A program made the translations under genes and the position numbers. The notes under the pieces were generated by a model. That model ran no database searches and was not told the origin of the DNA. It saw only the letters and a list, made by a program, of their open reading frames with translations. Shown here in pieces: positions 54,775 to 63,904 of a stretch of DNA of 64,000 nt. Every line of letters begins with the position of its first letter. Within the stretch, counting starts at the first letter, position 1. Origin of the DNA: Rattus norvegicus (taxonomy: Eukaryota; Chordata; Mammalia; Rodentia; Muridae); NCBI RefSeq assembly GCF_036323735.1, contig NC_086037.1, forward strand, positions 63,112,502 to 63,176,501. The letters are read 5' to 3'.

Positions 54775-55105
54775 TACTTTTGATGCCAACTTGATTGGTT
54801 TAAGAAACCCCTAGGGCATTGGTGTGGTGTGTGTAAGGCTGTGTCTGTGTGAACCGTTCCAGAAGGGTTAACAGGTGATCGAAGACCTGTCTTAGATAGA
54901 GGTGGTCCTGTGGGCTGTGTCCTGGACTGAGTCAAAAACCAGTGGAGTCTGGTGTGTAGAGCCCTCTGTTTCCACTGAGCTGTGAACCAGCAGCCTCCAA
55001 CACCAGGCTTTCCTCACCACAATGTTAAAGCAGTCCCTCCATGAATGGCATCCTATTGGGAATTTGGGGATGCACCACCAGGAGAAAAGAAACTAACACA
55101 TAGTC
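54775..55105 (+). mobile_element. MaLR-like LTR relic
   Basis: TTTTGATGCCAACTTGATTGG, GGTTTAAGAAACCCCTAGGG, GGGCTGTGTCCTGGACTGAG and AAAAGAAACTAACACA loosely follow an old MaLR LTR ending ...ACTAACACA. Diverged, boundaries uncertain. Confidence 0.4.
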
Positions 55106-55109
55106 CTTT

Positions 55110-56055
55110 CCATTGACATCGAATCTTTAAATAGTGGTGTTCTATCGTTGGTCAATAGGGCACACCATACTCAAAGGACATTGCTGACATTAGGTAGGAT
55201 GGGGCTGAAACACGGGATTACTAGATAGACAGTTCCTGCCTCTAGAATTATAGTGCTAGCTGCCATCTTTGCTGTTGGCTGTGAGTTGGACATTGGGGGG
55301 AACCTATGAACCCTCTGTCAGAAAGGGCAGAGAATGAGAGGCCAAAAAAACCTTGCATAAAGTCAGGTCAGTCAGCCAGGCTGTGGCTGACTCCAGGATC
55401 TAGCTATCTGTGAGTTAGTCTCCACTCATCCTGCATCATGGGCAAACGGGTCCCTCTCCAAAGTCTGGGTCTTCCTGTTCTTATAATAGGGCCAATGGGA
55501 ATACCCATCTCCTAGTGTTCTACCTATCAGAAAGCAGATTGGAGCGTGAGCATTACCTTTCATTTCTGTTCCGTGTGGAGGGGATGATGGTGTGGAATAA
55601 ACTGGCATGCCCAAGCCTTCAGGGTCCTCTCCAGTCTCCACACAATTCACACAGTGATGGATAAGCGGACCAGTCACCCCGGGGGCTCACGGCATCTCCA
55701 TACACCCCATGCTTGGTCTCACCTTTCCCCTGTGACGAAGCTGCCCCTGATCTCCATGTCCCCACTGCAATCGGCCAGTCTATCTGCAGAGGCCGCATCC
55801 CTGTGGTTCTCCTACTGTCAACAGCAATAAAAACTGGGCTCATCCATTCTAACTCTCCAGTCGAGAAGCCCAGAGAGAGAAAGGCCAGCGTGGACAGAGC
55901 TTCCAAATTTATGAGACAGGGACACAAATAATACCCTGCTTTTTGAGGGTAGAGGCAGGCCTGGAATTTCTGCAAAGGTTTTCTAACTCACAACATATTT
56001 TAATGCCATATGTATGCTCGGCGGTCGAACAGCTCTCTCTGGATGCCAGAGCATT
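55110..56055. other. unassigned non-coding stretch
   Basis: Nothing recognised. A 118-codon minus-strand frame (55,619-55,975) has no motif. Confidence 0.35.
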
Positions 56056-56061
56056 GCTGTT

Positions 56062-56099
56062 TAAAAAAAAAAAAAAGAAAGAAAAAGGAAAAGGAAAAC
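56062..56099. repeat. A-rich tract
   Basis: A run of 14 As followed by GAAA and GGAAAA units. No retroposon body is recognised upstream. Confidence 0.9.
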
Positions 56100-56104
56100 G
56101 ATCC

Positions 56105-56540
56105 AACCTAGGATCCAAACAGGCCACGAATTCAAACAGAAGAAAATATTTTAGGTGGTTCATATGAAGGAAGGACTGTTAGTCATTAAGGCCAAGGGAA
56201 ACAGCCATGCTCAGTGCAGACCCCCATACACACCCTGAGGAGGCCCTGATTTGCCAAACATTTATGATACGTCCCAGCCTGTGTCAAATGTCCCATTCAT
56301 TTTATCATTGAAAGCTCATGATGGCCTCCCTAACGCTTAGAATGCCAAAATGGAACGGTGTATTAAGCAAATCACAGTAAGTTGGAGGAGAGTTTATTTT
56401 GAAAATGATTTACAAAGGACCACAGATGTAAAGAGACCCCAAGATGATCGATGGGGAATGGCTGCCTTTTCTACGTGGACCGTGGTAGGCAGAGATGTGA
56501 GGAGAAGCCTAGAGACAAAGAACCAGGCAAGAGCCTAACT
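56105..56540. other. unassigned non-coding stretch
   Basis: Nothing recognised apart from weak MIR-like text around 56,290-56,330. Confidence 0.3.
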
Positions 56541-56544
56541 AGTC

Positions 56545-56660
56545 TTCTATTGCCAAGGAAACTGAGGCTCAAACAAATTAACCATCTTCCTCCGACACAC
56601 ACAGATTGCGAAGTTTGCAAACCTGGGTCTGTTTGATCTCAACACCAGAACTTTTTAAAA
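56545..56660 (-). mobile_element. MIR SINE
   Basis: CTATTGCCAAGGAAACTGAGG, CTCAAACAAATTAACCATC, GCGAAGTTTGCAAACCTGGG and CTCAACACCAGAAC follow antisense MIR (AAACTGAGGC ... TTAAGTAAC ... AACCCAGG). Confidence 0.65.
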
Positions 56661-56661
56661 A

Positions 56662-57015
56662 ATTCACAGTGTGTTCATACTCACAGACTGGAGGAGGAGA
56701 GGGATGGAGGTTGGCAAGGGAATCCCCTGGGAGGTCTAGGAAATCTTCCTTGCTTGGGGCAGTTCTGACACTGGGGAAAGGAACCGTGCCGTGACCCCTT
56801 TGTTGCATACATCTCCAACAGACACTCGAGGACTTCGAGGTTGGTTCAAGCATTCTTTCAAAACCACTGATGCCCAGCAGAAAAGACCACTGAGAATGGA
56901 CCGTAGAAATATCAGATGTTTAGGATCTGATACCTTGTGGCACCCGGGTAGCTTGTCACTTCATCCTTCTCATGGTACCATCCCCCATCATTCACGAGTG
57001 CACAGCTCAGGGGTG
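56662..57015. other. unassigned non-coding stretch
   Basis: Nothing recognisable. Confidence 0.3.
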
Positions 57016-57019
57016 TTAA

Positions 57020-57100
57020 GTATCTGTCAAGAAATGGATGCTGTGGACATGCCCATCAACAGATGAGTGGAGAAAGAAAGTAGGGAATATACAGATAATG
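57020..57100 (+). mobile_element. L1 3' end relic
   Basis: TGCCCATCAACAGATGAGTGG, AGAAAGAAAGTAGGGAATATA and CAGATAATGG resemble the L1 ORF2 terminal segment (TGTCCATCAACAGATGAATGG). Short. Confidence 0.45.
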
Positions 57101-57104
57101 GCCT

Positions 57105-58145
57105 TTAAAGAAGGAACAAGATTGAACCAGGCTACAGTGCAAATGAAACTCAAAGGTCTTCTGTCAAGTCAAATCACGCAGTCAGGAAAGAACAAATGTC
57201 ATGTGACCCTGGCTCTATCAGCTGGTAAGGTCTGTCATGGTCCTTCCTAGAGAGTTTCAGTTGTTTGAGGTTCCCAGATCCACATCCAAGTCATCTCCTT
57301 ACCTTGTACCCACACTCTGGGAAAACCTTCTCTTTTGTTTTATCCCCTCCAACTGCTTTCAGAGCAAATAGCTCCTCTTTCTCTTATCTCGGTTGACCTT
57401 CGAATGCTTCCTCCCTCTTTTGCAGCAAGGCGGTGCCCAGAACTAAGCCCCCCATGACAGGTGGTGGAATGAGCCCCTCCCTACTGCTGGGTTTTGTCTT
57501 TTTAGGAGAGGCAGTGAGCTGTGTTTGTCTTGACCAGCAGTAGCATTAGACTTTCCCTGTGACATCTCCCTGGGCCTCCATGAGAAAAGCCATTCCGTAT
57601 TTGACCACAGTATATTGAAGGCATCTGGCAGCCTGGCCTCAGTAACCTTGTTTCTCAGTCTTGGGTCATTTGCTATTTGTGCATTTACAAAGGTCCGGCA
57701 AGCGCCTAAGCCTTTTTTGTTGTAGAATTGAGAAGGCTCCTGGGAGATTACAAAGACCAGAACCAGGCTCAGCTCCAGTGAGATCCTTCCTAACCATCCA
57801 CCTAGATTATATTTCCCAGCTTCCTTTGCGTTTAGGCTACTGTCACAGAAGGGGTGACATCATGGGCATAGCTAGGGCCAGCCCATTTGTCTTCCACACA
57901 CAACACCTCATTTGTCCTCTTTCCTCAGCTGATAGTCAAGGTCAGGAGACTCAGGGAATAACCCCCAGGTGGTGGAGTCATTCAATAGAACCCTGAGTAC
58001 CGAAGTCACCCCTGGGAAGGCTGCATTTTTACACATCTAATGGCATTTTTGTGGAGTAACAAGGAAAAACAAAACCAAACCCCATTCTGGTGGGTTAAAT
58101 CTTCTTTGGTTCAAAAAGGAAAAAGAAGTCTTAAAAAAAAAACAA
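57105..58145. other. unassigned stretch with a weak ancient repeat
   Basis: GATTATATTTCCCAGCTTCC followed by TTTGCGTTTAGGCTACTG (57,805-57,843) resembles an old mammalian repeat whose name I cannot recall. Otherwise nothing is recognisable. Confidence 0.3.
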
Positions 58146-58152
58146 AACAACA

Positions 58153-58295
58153 CAATGTGGGACTATGGAGATGGCTCAATGCTTATGGCTCTTATAGAGA
58201 ACCTACACTGGGGTCCCAGAACCCATGTTGGGCAGGTTACAACTACCTGTAACTCCAGTTCTGGGGGATCTGACATTCTCCTTTGTCCTTCAAAG

Positions 58296-58349
<54 letters not shown>

Positions 58350-58372
58350 CATAAATAAAAATAAGTCTTAAA
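58153..58372 (+). mobile_element. B3 SINE with (TC)n expansion
   Basis: GGACTATGGAGATGGCTCAA, TGGGGTCCCAGAACCCATG, GGTTACAACTACCTGTAACTC, CAGTTCTGGGGGATCTGAC and the ACATAAATAAAAATAAG tail are sense B3. A TC tract at 58,299-58,348 replaces the usual 3' variable region. The tail motif AAGTCTTAAA also occurs just upstream at 58,126-58,135. Confidence 0.85.
58299..58348. repeat. (TC)n microsatellite
   Basis: Twenty-five uninterrupted TC units within the B3. Confidence 0.97.
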
Positions 58373-58374
58373 CC

Positions 58375-58755
58375 ACCTTGGTTCGTAATTTGTCACCCCC
58401 CCCCTCCACACTGTGCCAAATCTGTGCCCTTTGGAGTGTGCAGTCTACAGAAATCCCAGAAGTCAGCTGAGCAGCCCACAGAGTACACTGAAACATATTC
58501 CAGGGAGAACAGCCTGCTATTATGAGAGGGTACTAAGGTAGGAGTTGCCTTGGGCAGGGAGATCAGAGGGTCTGGTGTCTGAAGCTCAGGCAGTAATTGT
58601 ATCCCACAGTGTCCTCACCCTCCTCCTCTCAGGTGAGTGCTCATAGCCACCCTCTCTATCCCATCCCACTTTACCCCCACCCCAACCCCCACCCCCGTGC
58701 TTTCTGCTCTCCTGTGCTTCTGTATTCTCCCACCCCCATCCTTCTTGCTATCAAG
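58375..58755. other. unassigned non-coding stretch
   Basis: Two C-rich runs (about 58,397-58,405 and 58,675-58,696). No gene or family recognised. Confidence 0.3.
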
Positions 58756-58756
58756 A

Positions 58757-58832
58757 CGAGACAAAACAAACAAACAAAACAAAAAACAACAATGAAATAC
58801 CCCAAACCAGACCAAAGCAAACAAACAAAAAC
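58757..58832. repeat. A-rich (CAAA)n-like tract
   Basis: Imperfect AAAC, CAAA and ACAA units. Confidence 0.85.
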
Positions 58833-58834
58833 CC

Positions 58835-59115
58835 ATGTCCTTAAGGAATCCCAGGCTGACTGACCAACAAGCTCTCACAAACAAACCTGTCAGGCTGAGG
58901 AAGATGAGTGTGAATTTATGGTTTCAAAATAAGGTCTCTGTCACTACTTGTCATAGTTCATTAGCAGTAGCAAAAGGCACACCATTCAACACCAACTCGG
59001 AGTCTATCGATCTATCGATCAGTTGCTAACACCACACTCCTGAAGGCTGGGGTGCCCATCCCATCTCAGGCATTTGAAGACAGAGAAGACAACACAGGTT
59101 TGTGATGTCCTCTTT
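58835..59115. other. unassigned stretch with a CTATCGAT tandem
   Basis: TCTATCGATCTATCGATC near 59,002-59,019 is a short tandem palindrome. Otherwise nothing is recognisable. Confidence 0.35.
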
Positions 59116-59117
59116 CT

Positions 59118-59195
59118 AACTGGGGACTGAACTCCTCGGGGGTCTGACACATGCTAGCCAAGCGTCCCGTAGAGCCGTATCCCCAGTCTCCCACT
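59118..59195 (-). mobile_element. ID/B4-related SINE fragment
   Basis: CTAACTGGGGACTGAACTCC, TGACACATGCTAGCCAAGCG and AGAGCCGTATCCCCAGTCTCC are an antisense ID-like head with diverged boxes. Confidence 0.65.
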
Positions 59196-59199
59196 GCCC

Positions 59200-59535
59200 T
59201 TCTGTCTCCAGCAAGCAAGACTGCTGCTTCAGGAATTCACTGCACGGACACAGAAACCAGCTTTAAAGAACTCCTACTGGCTAAGTGGCAACAATTTGAA
59301 CGTCAGTAATTGGAAAAGAGTAGCAATAATTGCATTTAATTGGGACAAGTGATGTCTGTGCGTAGCTATGAGTTAATAGGGAAAGTGACTATAAAGTACA
59401 CAGTTTTTATACTGGAAAGTTAAAAATGATAGGACACACTCAGGGATTCCACAGATATTAACAAATAAAGGGGAGTTAGGGCCTGTGATTGCCACAATAA
59501 CAAGTGCCTATCTACCATGCTGGCACCACACCAAC
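59200..59535. other. repeat-poor AT-rich block
   Basis: Contains GTAATTGGAA and AATAATTGCATTTAATTGG (about 59,307-59,342). No repeat recognised. A possible constrained non-coding element, by inference only. Confidence 0.3.
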
Positions 59536-59539
59536 CTAG

Positions 59540-59700
59540 CCCGATAACCTAGCACCAGGCACCGGGCCCAGCACCGCGCTGTTAATCCCGTTCTGCACAT
59601 TGTCAGAGAGGTTACATGACCTTCTGAAGGCCACACAGCTTCTGAGTGAGGGAACCTTAAATCTGAATTCTGGCTGGCACCAGGCTCTGCCCTTACCATG
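59540..59700 (-). mobile_element. MIR SINE
   Basis: AGAGAGGTTACATGACCTTC, TGAAGGCCACACAGCTTCTG, AGTGAGGGAACC and ATCTGAATTCTGGCTGGCACC are in the order of antisense MIR (GAGGTTAAGTAACTTGCCCAAGGTCACACAGC). Confidence 0.75.
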
Positions 59701-59749
59701 AGAGTGTGTCAGATCCCCATATAAGTTAGTGATTTTTTTTTATTACTTA

Positions 59750-59907
59750 GTTTTTTAGTGTATGTGTGTGTGCACATGCATATGCATGTGCATGTATGTG
59801 TTTGCCAAATTGGTTTTCTCCTATCGTGTGGCTCCCAGGGATGGAACTAAGTCACCCTAATGCCTCACCTGTAAGTGCCTTTATCCACTGAGTCATCTCG
59901 CCAGCCG
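59750..59907 (-). mobile_element. B2/B3-superfamily SINE
   Basis: A TG/TGCATG-rich tail is followed by TTGGTTTTCTCCTATCGTG, GGCTCCCAGGGATGGAACTA, GTAAGTGCCTTTATCCACTG and AGTCATCTCGCCAGCC, antisense. Confidence 0.8.
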
Positions 59908-59911
59908 AGAT

Positions 59912-59965
59912 TATTGTATTATTATTAGTAGTAGTAGTAATAGTAGCAGTGTAGTAGTAGTATCT
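59912..59965. repeat. (TTA)/(TAG)n imperfect trinucleotide repeat
   Basis: ATTATTATTAGTAGTAGTAG followed by interrupted GTAGTAG units, immediately next to the SINE. Confidence 0.9.
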
Positions 59966-60119
59966 GTATAAAATAGAAACCTATCCTTACTTCTATGCGA
60001 ATAATTAGGAAAGAATAAACTAGCCACACACACATTAATTCTAAAAATACCAGATCAGATGACATTCAGAGTTCAAGCCCGATTGGTCAGTGCTGGTGGG
60101 CACATCCAGGGAGCCAACT

Positions 60120-60300
60120 GAAAGGAGGGCACAACTCGATGTTGCGAAGCCGTTAATTAGCCCAGAATCCCGGAGACGCAGGGAGTAAGCAGATCCAACT
60201 GCTCATCTCCTAGGAGATGGAGCCTCCAGAAAGCTGCACGGATTATAATAAGATGTGAGGAGAAACGTGTGCGCTTTTAATAATGCTAACAGACAAGATC
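60120..60300. promoter_or_regulatory. candidate regulatory block with a 16-base palindrome
   Basis: A repeat-free stretch with TAATTA (60,154-60,159), a perfect palindrome CATCTCCTAGGAGATG (60,204-60,219) and AT-rich GGATTATAATAAGATG. Regulatory function is inferred only from motifs and the lack of repeats. Confidence 0.25.
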
Positions 60301-60301
60301 A

Positions 60302-60550
60302 ATAATGTAAAACAACAGCACCAGAGGCTGAGTGGGAGAGCGCCAGCCCAGCAAGATGTCCACGCACACGGCTGGCAGACAGATTTCCAGGAGCCCCAGA
60401 GGCAAACCCTTGTGGCAGGTAAATCAAGGTTGTGTTGAATGGGTACGACTCATCCTGATGAGCTGACCTGCAGTCCTGGAGGGGACCATCAGCCTCAGTG
60501 GATTGGAGAAGGTAGCCTTTGATTAGGTGTGGCATGTAATAACTCCCAAC
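60302..60550. other. unassigned non-coding stretch
   Basis: A 121-codon minus-strand frame crosses it and the SINE downstream. No motif recognised. Confidence 0.3.
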
Positions 60551-60552
60551 CA

Positions 60553-60818
60553 GAAGGCTGGAGAGGAGGTCCCACGGGTAAAATGCTTGCTTCACAAGCT
60601 TGAGGATCTGAATTTGGATCTCTAGCATCTGTGTAAAAATCTGCACACGGTAATCTATACCCATAATCCCGGGACCAAGGAGGCAGAGACAAAAGGACCC
60701 TTAGAGCTGTTGGCCTGTCAGTACAGTTGAATATGTGAGCTCAAGGCCCACTGAAGGACCCTGACCAAAGAATAAGGCACAGAGCTGTTGGGGTGGACAT
60801 CTGATGTCCGCCTCCAGC

Positions 60819-60822
<4 letters not shown>
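60553..60822 (+). mobile_element. B4 SINE
   Basis: Head: GGCTGGAGAGGAGGTCCCAC, AATGCTTGCTTCACAAGC, TTGAGGATCTGAATTTGGATC. Body: GGTAATCTATACCCATAATCC, CAAGGAGGCAGAGACAAAAGG, GAGCTCAAGGCCCACTG. 3' part: GACATCTGATGTCCGCCTCC. It is a full-order sense B4 ending in the CA tract. Confidence 0.8.
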
Positions 60823-60865
<43 letters not shown>

Positions 60866-61073
60866 TATACACTCACACATTCATATCACACACAAAAACA
60901 CACACACACTCACGCACTCACACACACACCACACACACATATACACACACACATATACACACACAGACACACACATACACACACATACACACACACCCCA
61001 CACATACTCACACACTCACACCACACACACACATAGACACACACACTTATACACACACTCACGCACTCACACT

Positions 61074-61114
<41 letters not shown>

Positions 61115-61132
61115 ACACCACACACACACAAA
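60823..61132 (+). repeat. long CA-rich compound repeat
   Basis: About 310 bases of CA with CACTCA, CATA and CACACC interruptions, expanding from the 3' end of the B4. Two pure CA blocks lie at the ends (60,823-60,860 and 61,077-61,112). Confidence 0.97.
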
Positions 61133-61134
61133 AC

Positions 61135-61375
61135 CCCAAACCAGGAAAACTATCAAATGGCTACAATGAAAACTTGGCAAGAAATAAAAACAGCAAATGC
61201 ACAAACACTACAGGGTGGCACTTGGCAAAGCACTGGGTGCACTGCAGTTTGGAAACTGCTTTTAGTGACTCGGAAGGACACCTGCTAAACCTCTCTTCTT
61301 CAGATGTGTGCTCTGCTCTTAAAGCTGTCTGGAATGCTCTCAAAGCTCATACACCATCTACCTAGCACCTGCTGC
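61135..61375. other. unassigned non-coding stretch
   Basis: Nothing recognisable. Confidence 0.3.
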
Positions 61376-61379
61376 TGCT

Positions 61380-61446
61380 GATTATGATGATGATGGTGGT
61401 GGTGGTGATGATGATGGTAGTGGTAGTGATGGTGTGGTGGTGGTTT
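61380..61446. repeat. (GAT)n/(GGT)n imperfect trinucleotide repeat
   Basis: GATGAT, GGTGGT and GTAGTG units. On the minus strand it gives a His run, the source of a spurious frame. Confidence 0.92.
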
Positions 61447-61449
61447 CTG

Positions 61450-61810
61450 AGTGTCCATGGAGCTCATTTCTGTGTCCGCCCCTGACTCCCATGATGCATC
61501 TCTGTCCACAGGGCATTACCCAGAGACTTTCAGAATCCATCTGCTGTGTGTCAAGAAGGACCTTGGAAGTAGCTAGCTCATCCCCACCCTGGCACAGTCC
61601 TACCCGATGGCTAACAAGATGTGAGGGGATGCAGACACTCTTTCTCCCCCATCTTCATCATTCTGAGGCACGGTTTCCATTGCTTTTCTAGAACTTTCTC
61701 CCAGTGTCAGCATCTGACAGCTGCCTGGACAGCATTCTCATTGCAAGATGACTCCTCTGATCCAAAGTAGTTTTCCATTTTCTTAAATTCCTCCCAACTA
61801 CTCACCTTGT
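61450..61810. other. unassigned non-coding stretch
   Basis: Nothing recognisable. Confidence 0.3.
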
Positions 61811-61814
61811 GGTT

Positions 61815-61977
61815 GTTGTGTTGTTGTTGTTGTTGTTGTTGAGATAGGGTCTCACTGTGTAGCACTGGCTGGCCTGGAACTCACTATGTGAATAAGGCTG
61901 GCTATGAGCACCTAGAGATATGGCTGCCCCTACCTCCAGAGTGCTAGAATTAAAGGCTCTCACCACCACAGCCAGCT
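61815..61977 (-). mobile_element. B1 SINE with (GTT)n tail
   Basis: GTTGTT units are followed by GAGATAGGGTCTCACTGTG, TAGCACTGGCTGGCCTGGAAC, CACTATGTGAATAAGGCTGG and GTGCTAGAATTAAAGGCTC, an antisense B1 including its tail. Confidence 0.88.
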
Positions 61978-62067
61978 AACCAATTCTTTAATCTATTGCT
62001 CACACTTAACCTTTATCAGAGAAGCTTCTAGAGCAAACCCAGCTGGGACTGCATTCCTGATTGTGGT

Positions 62068-62095
62068 TTAACTTAATTAAGGGTAATTAAGTTAA
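62068..62095. repeat. perfect inverted repeat (11-base arms, 6-base loop)
   Basis: TTAACTTAATT (62,068-62,078) and AATTAAGTTAA (62,085-62,095) are exact reverse complements around AAGGGT. Confidence 0.95.
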
Positions 62096-62133
62096 GTTTG
62101 TAAGCACTATTTCCATTAGCAAAAGATTGTTTT

Positions 62134-62144
62134 AAGAATTTGCC
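62134..62144. repeat. target-site duplication of the ID element, left copy
   Basis: AAGAATTTGCC here is repeated at 62,239-62,249 directly after the A tail. Confidence 0.95.
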
Positions 62145-62240
62145 GGGGCTGGGGATTTAGCTCAGTGGTAGAGCGCTTACCTAGGAAGCGCAAGGCCCTG
62201 GGTTCGGTCCCCAGCTCCGAAAAAAAAAAAAAAAAAAAAA
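62145..62240 (+). mobile_element. ID SINE (BC1-derived), young
   Basis: It begins GGGGCTGGGGATTTAGCTCAG. The A box is TAGCTCAGTGG (62,158-62,168) and the B box is GGTTCGGTCCC (62,201-62,211), both intact. The 75-base head is followed by a pure A21 tail (62,220-62,240). Flanking 11-base duplications are identical. Near-consensus sequence and a pure tail point to a recent rat insertion. The head could in principle be transcribed by Pol III. Confidence 0.98.
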
Positions 62241-62249
62241 GAATTTGCC
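62239..62249. repeat. target-site duplication of the ID element, right copy
   Basis: AAGAATTTGCC, identical to 62,134-62,144. The first two bases overlap the A tail. Confidence 0.93.
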
Positions 62250-62254
62250 AATAA

Positions 62255-63175
62255 TCTAGTAGACGACTTTATCAAGTGGGACGGAAGGGGAGACACATGG
62301 ATTAGTCCTGGTTGTTTGTAAGCCGGTTCAAAGACCATCTGCAAAAATCAACAACTGGGTGGGCACACTTGTCTGGAGACAGGCTGAATGTTAGTCCCTG
62401 AAGTCCCCTGGGAGAGCTGAGAGACTTCGCTCTCTCTGTCCTCACAGCATTTGATGCACACATCGTCGCAACAGCAGTGTACTGTGCTGTGGTATACTTT
62501 CCTTGTTTCCCTGTGTGTCCCCGATATTCCAGTCCATGTTTCTGAACGCCTGAGAGCAAGGTTCCTTTGCCTCTGTCAAGCCACCCTCCACATTCTAATC
62601 CTGCCACGTCAGTTGTTGACAAAACAAACAAAGAAATGACTGAGTAAGGAGATGTCGGTCCTGTCTGATGGACTCTGTGTCCTGTTGACGGAAACTACTC
62701 TATTAGCTGTCAAAACTGTTCCTGTGCTTTGTAGACGCTCTGGGGAACAGTTGGGGGTTGGTGTCGAAAACTAAATGTGAAAACAAATGAGTGAAAGGGT
62801 TAGCACAGACATGTGACAACCCCAGACTGTTTTTGAGCAAAACCGTCAAAAGTGGCTGGCTGGCTGGCTTTGTGCTTGTTGGTGAGGCGTAGCTGAGCTC
62901 GGATGTTGTCTGTTTTATAAATATCACAATGGCCAGTGTGTACTTAACTTGCATCAGACTAATTCTTGTGAACTAGCTTGGCTTTGTAGGACAATGTTCG
63001 ATCTCGCCTTTTCATTCACATTTCACATATAATTTTCCTGGCTTTGGCTTCCCTTATAAACATGGCTAGCCTACCCTCTCACCAGGGGTGCTTGCCCATT
63101 CAGTCCACTGCACACCTAGAGAGGCAGTCATTTAACCCTCTTAGGGGCTGGCTTTCCTTAGCCTGCTGTCTCTTG
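62255..63175. other. unassigned non-coding stretch
   Basis: About 0.9 kb with no repeat or gene recognised. A (GGCT)n run is near 62,856-62,869. Confidence 0.35.
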
Positions 63176-63179
63176 GGGT

Positions 63180-63312
63180 CTATAGTCTGTTTTTTTGTAA
63201 ATAAAGTTTTATTGAAACACAGCCCCGGCTGTTCGTTTTGTGTTGTCTGCTGTTGCTTTCACACTACACAGTCTGTAATGGCAGGATGGAATGGCAGAAA
63301 CCCTCTGCCTGT
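63180..63312 (-). mobile_element. ancient hAT-like DNA transposon fragment
   Basis: TTTTTGTAAATAAAGTTTTAT, TGAAACACAGCCCCGGCTG, TTCGTTTTGTGTTGTCTGC and GTAATGGCAGGATGGAATGG match the antisense interior of the same old mammalian family as 2364-2455 (AATAAAACTTTATTTACAAAAACAGG on the other strand). Confidence 0.6.
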
Positions 63313-63314
63313 AT

Positions 63315-63790
63315 AGTTATAAATATTAATTATCTGGTTCTCTAGAGAAAAGGGAAGAAAAAAAAAAAAGCAGATCGTTCTTCCACAGGGAGCCCAAAAG
63401 GAAGCAAACCCACATCACACCGCCATGCATTCAGGTGTGCAAAGAGCCTGTCATGCACCTTTATAAAATGAAGACTCCGTGCGCTCCTCTTCCAAGTTCT
63501 CCCTGTAGACACAGTCATACTGAGAAGAGGTAAACAGAGCTGGGCAGAATAATTGGTGCTAGCGAAACTCACACAATTTCTAGTGATTGCGTGCTTTGTT
63601 TCTTACAACAAAATATTTATAGAACATATATTTTGATCCTCATTTTTTTTTATTTTTCATTCTATCACTATGGTAATTAGTCTCTAACTCTCCTTCTCTG
63701 GAAAACCCCAGAACAGTGTGGTGCCTGAAACCCACGTGCTATTCTCAGGGTTGCTATATCGTACTGTCAACTGGCTCTCTCTCTCTAAGG
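63315..63790. other. unassigned AT-rich stretch
   Basis: An A12 run at about 63,358-63,369 and a T8 run near 63,643. Otherwise nothing is recognisable. Confidence 0.35.
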
Positions 63791-63794
63791 GCCC

Positions 63795-63860
63795 CGTGCT
63801 TCTCAACTGTAAAACAGTATTTCTCTTCAGCTAATATGGGGATTAAATGAAATAATTAGT
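63795..63860 (+). mobile_element. MIR SINE fragment
   Basis: TTCTCAACTGTAAAACAGTAT and ATGGGGATTAAATGAAATAAT are the sense MIR core (TCATCTGTAAAATGGGGAT ... GGATTAAATGAG). Confidence 0.6.
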
Positions 63861-63864
63861 AGCT

Positions 63865-63875
63865 GGGGGGGGGGG
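63865..63875. repeat. G11 homopolymer
   Basis: Eleven consecutive Gs. Confidence 0.93.
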
Positions 63876-63904
63876 AGACTATACTTGTTGTAATTAGGGC
63901 TTTC

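Noticed and set aside
58126..58371. AAGTCTTAAA on both sides of the B3 as a target-site duplication
   Set aside because: The right copy is part of the normal B3 tail (AATAAATCTT type), and the left copy is separated from the B3 head by an A/C-rich stretch.
62145..62220. tRNA-like gene
   Set aside because: A and B boxes are present, but the sequence is an ID SINE derived from a tRNA-Ala/BC1-type source, with an A tail and target-site duplications.
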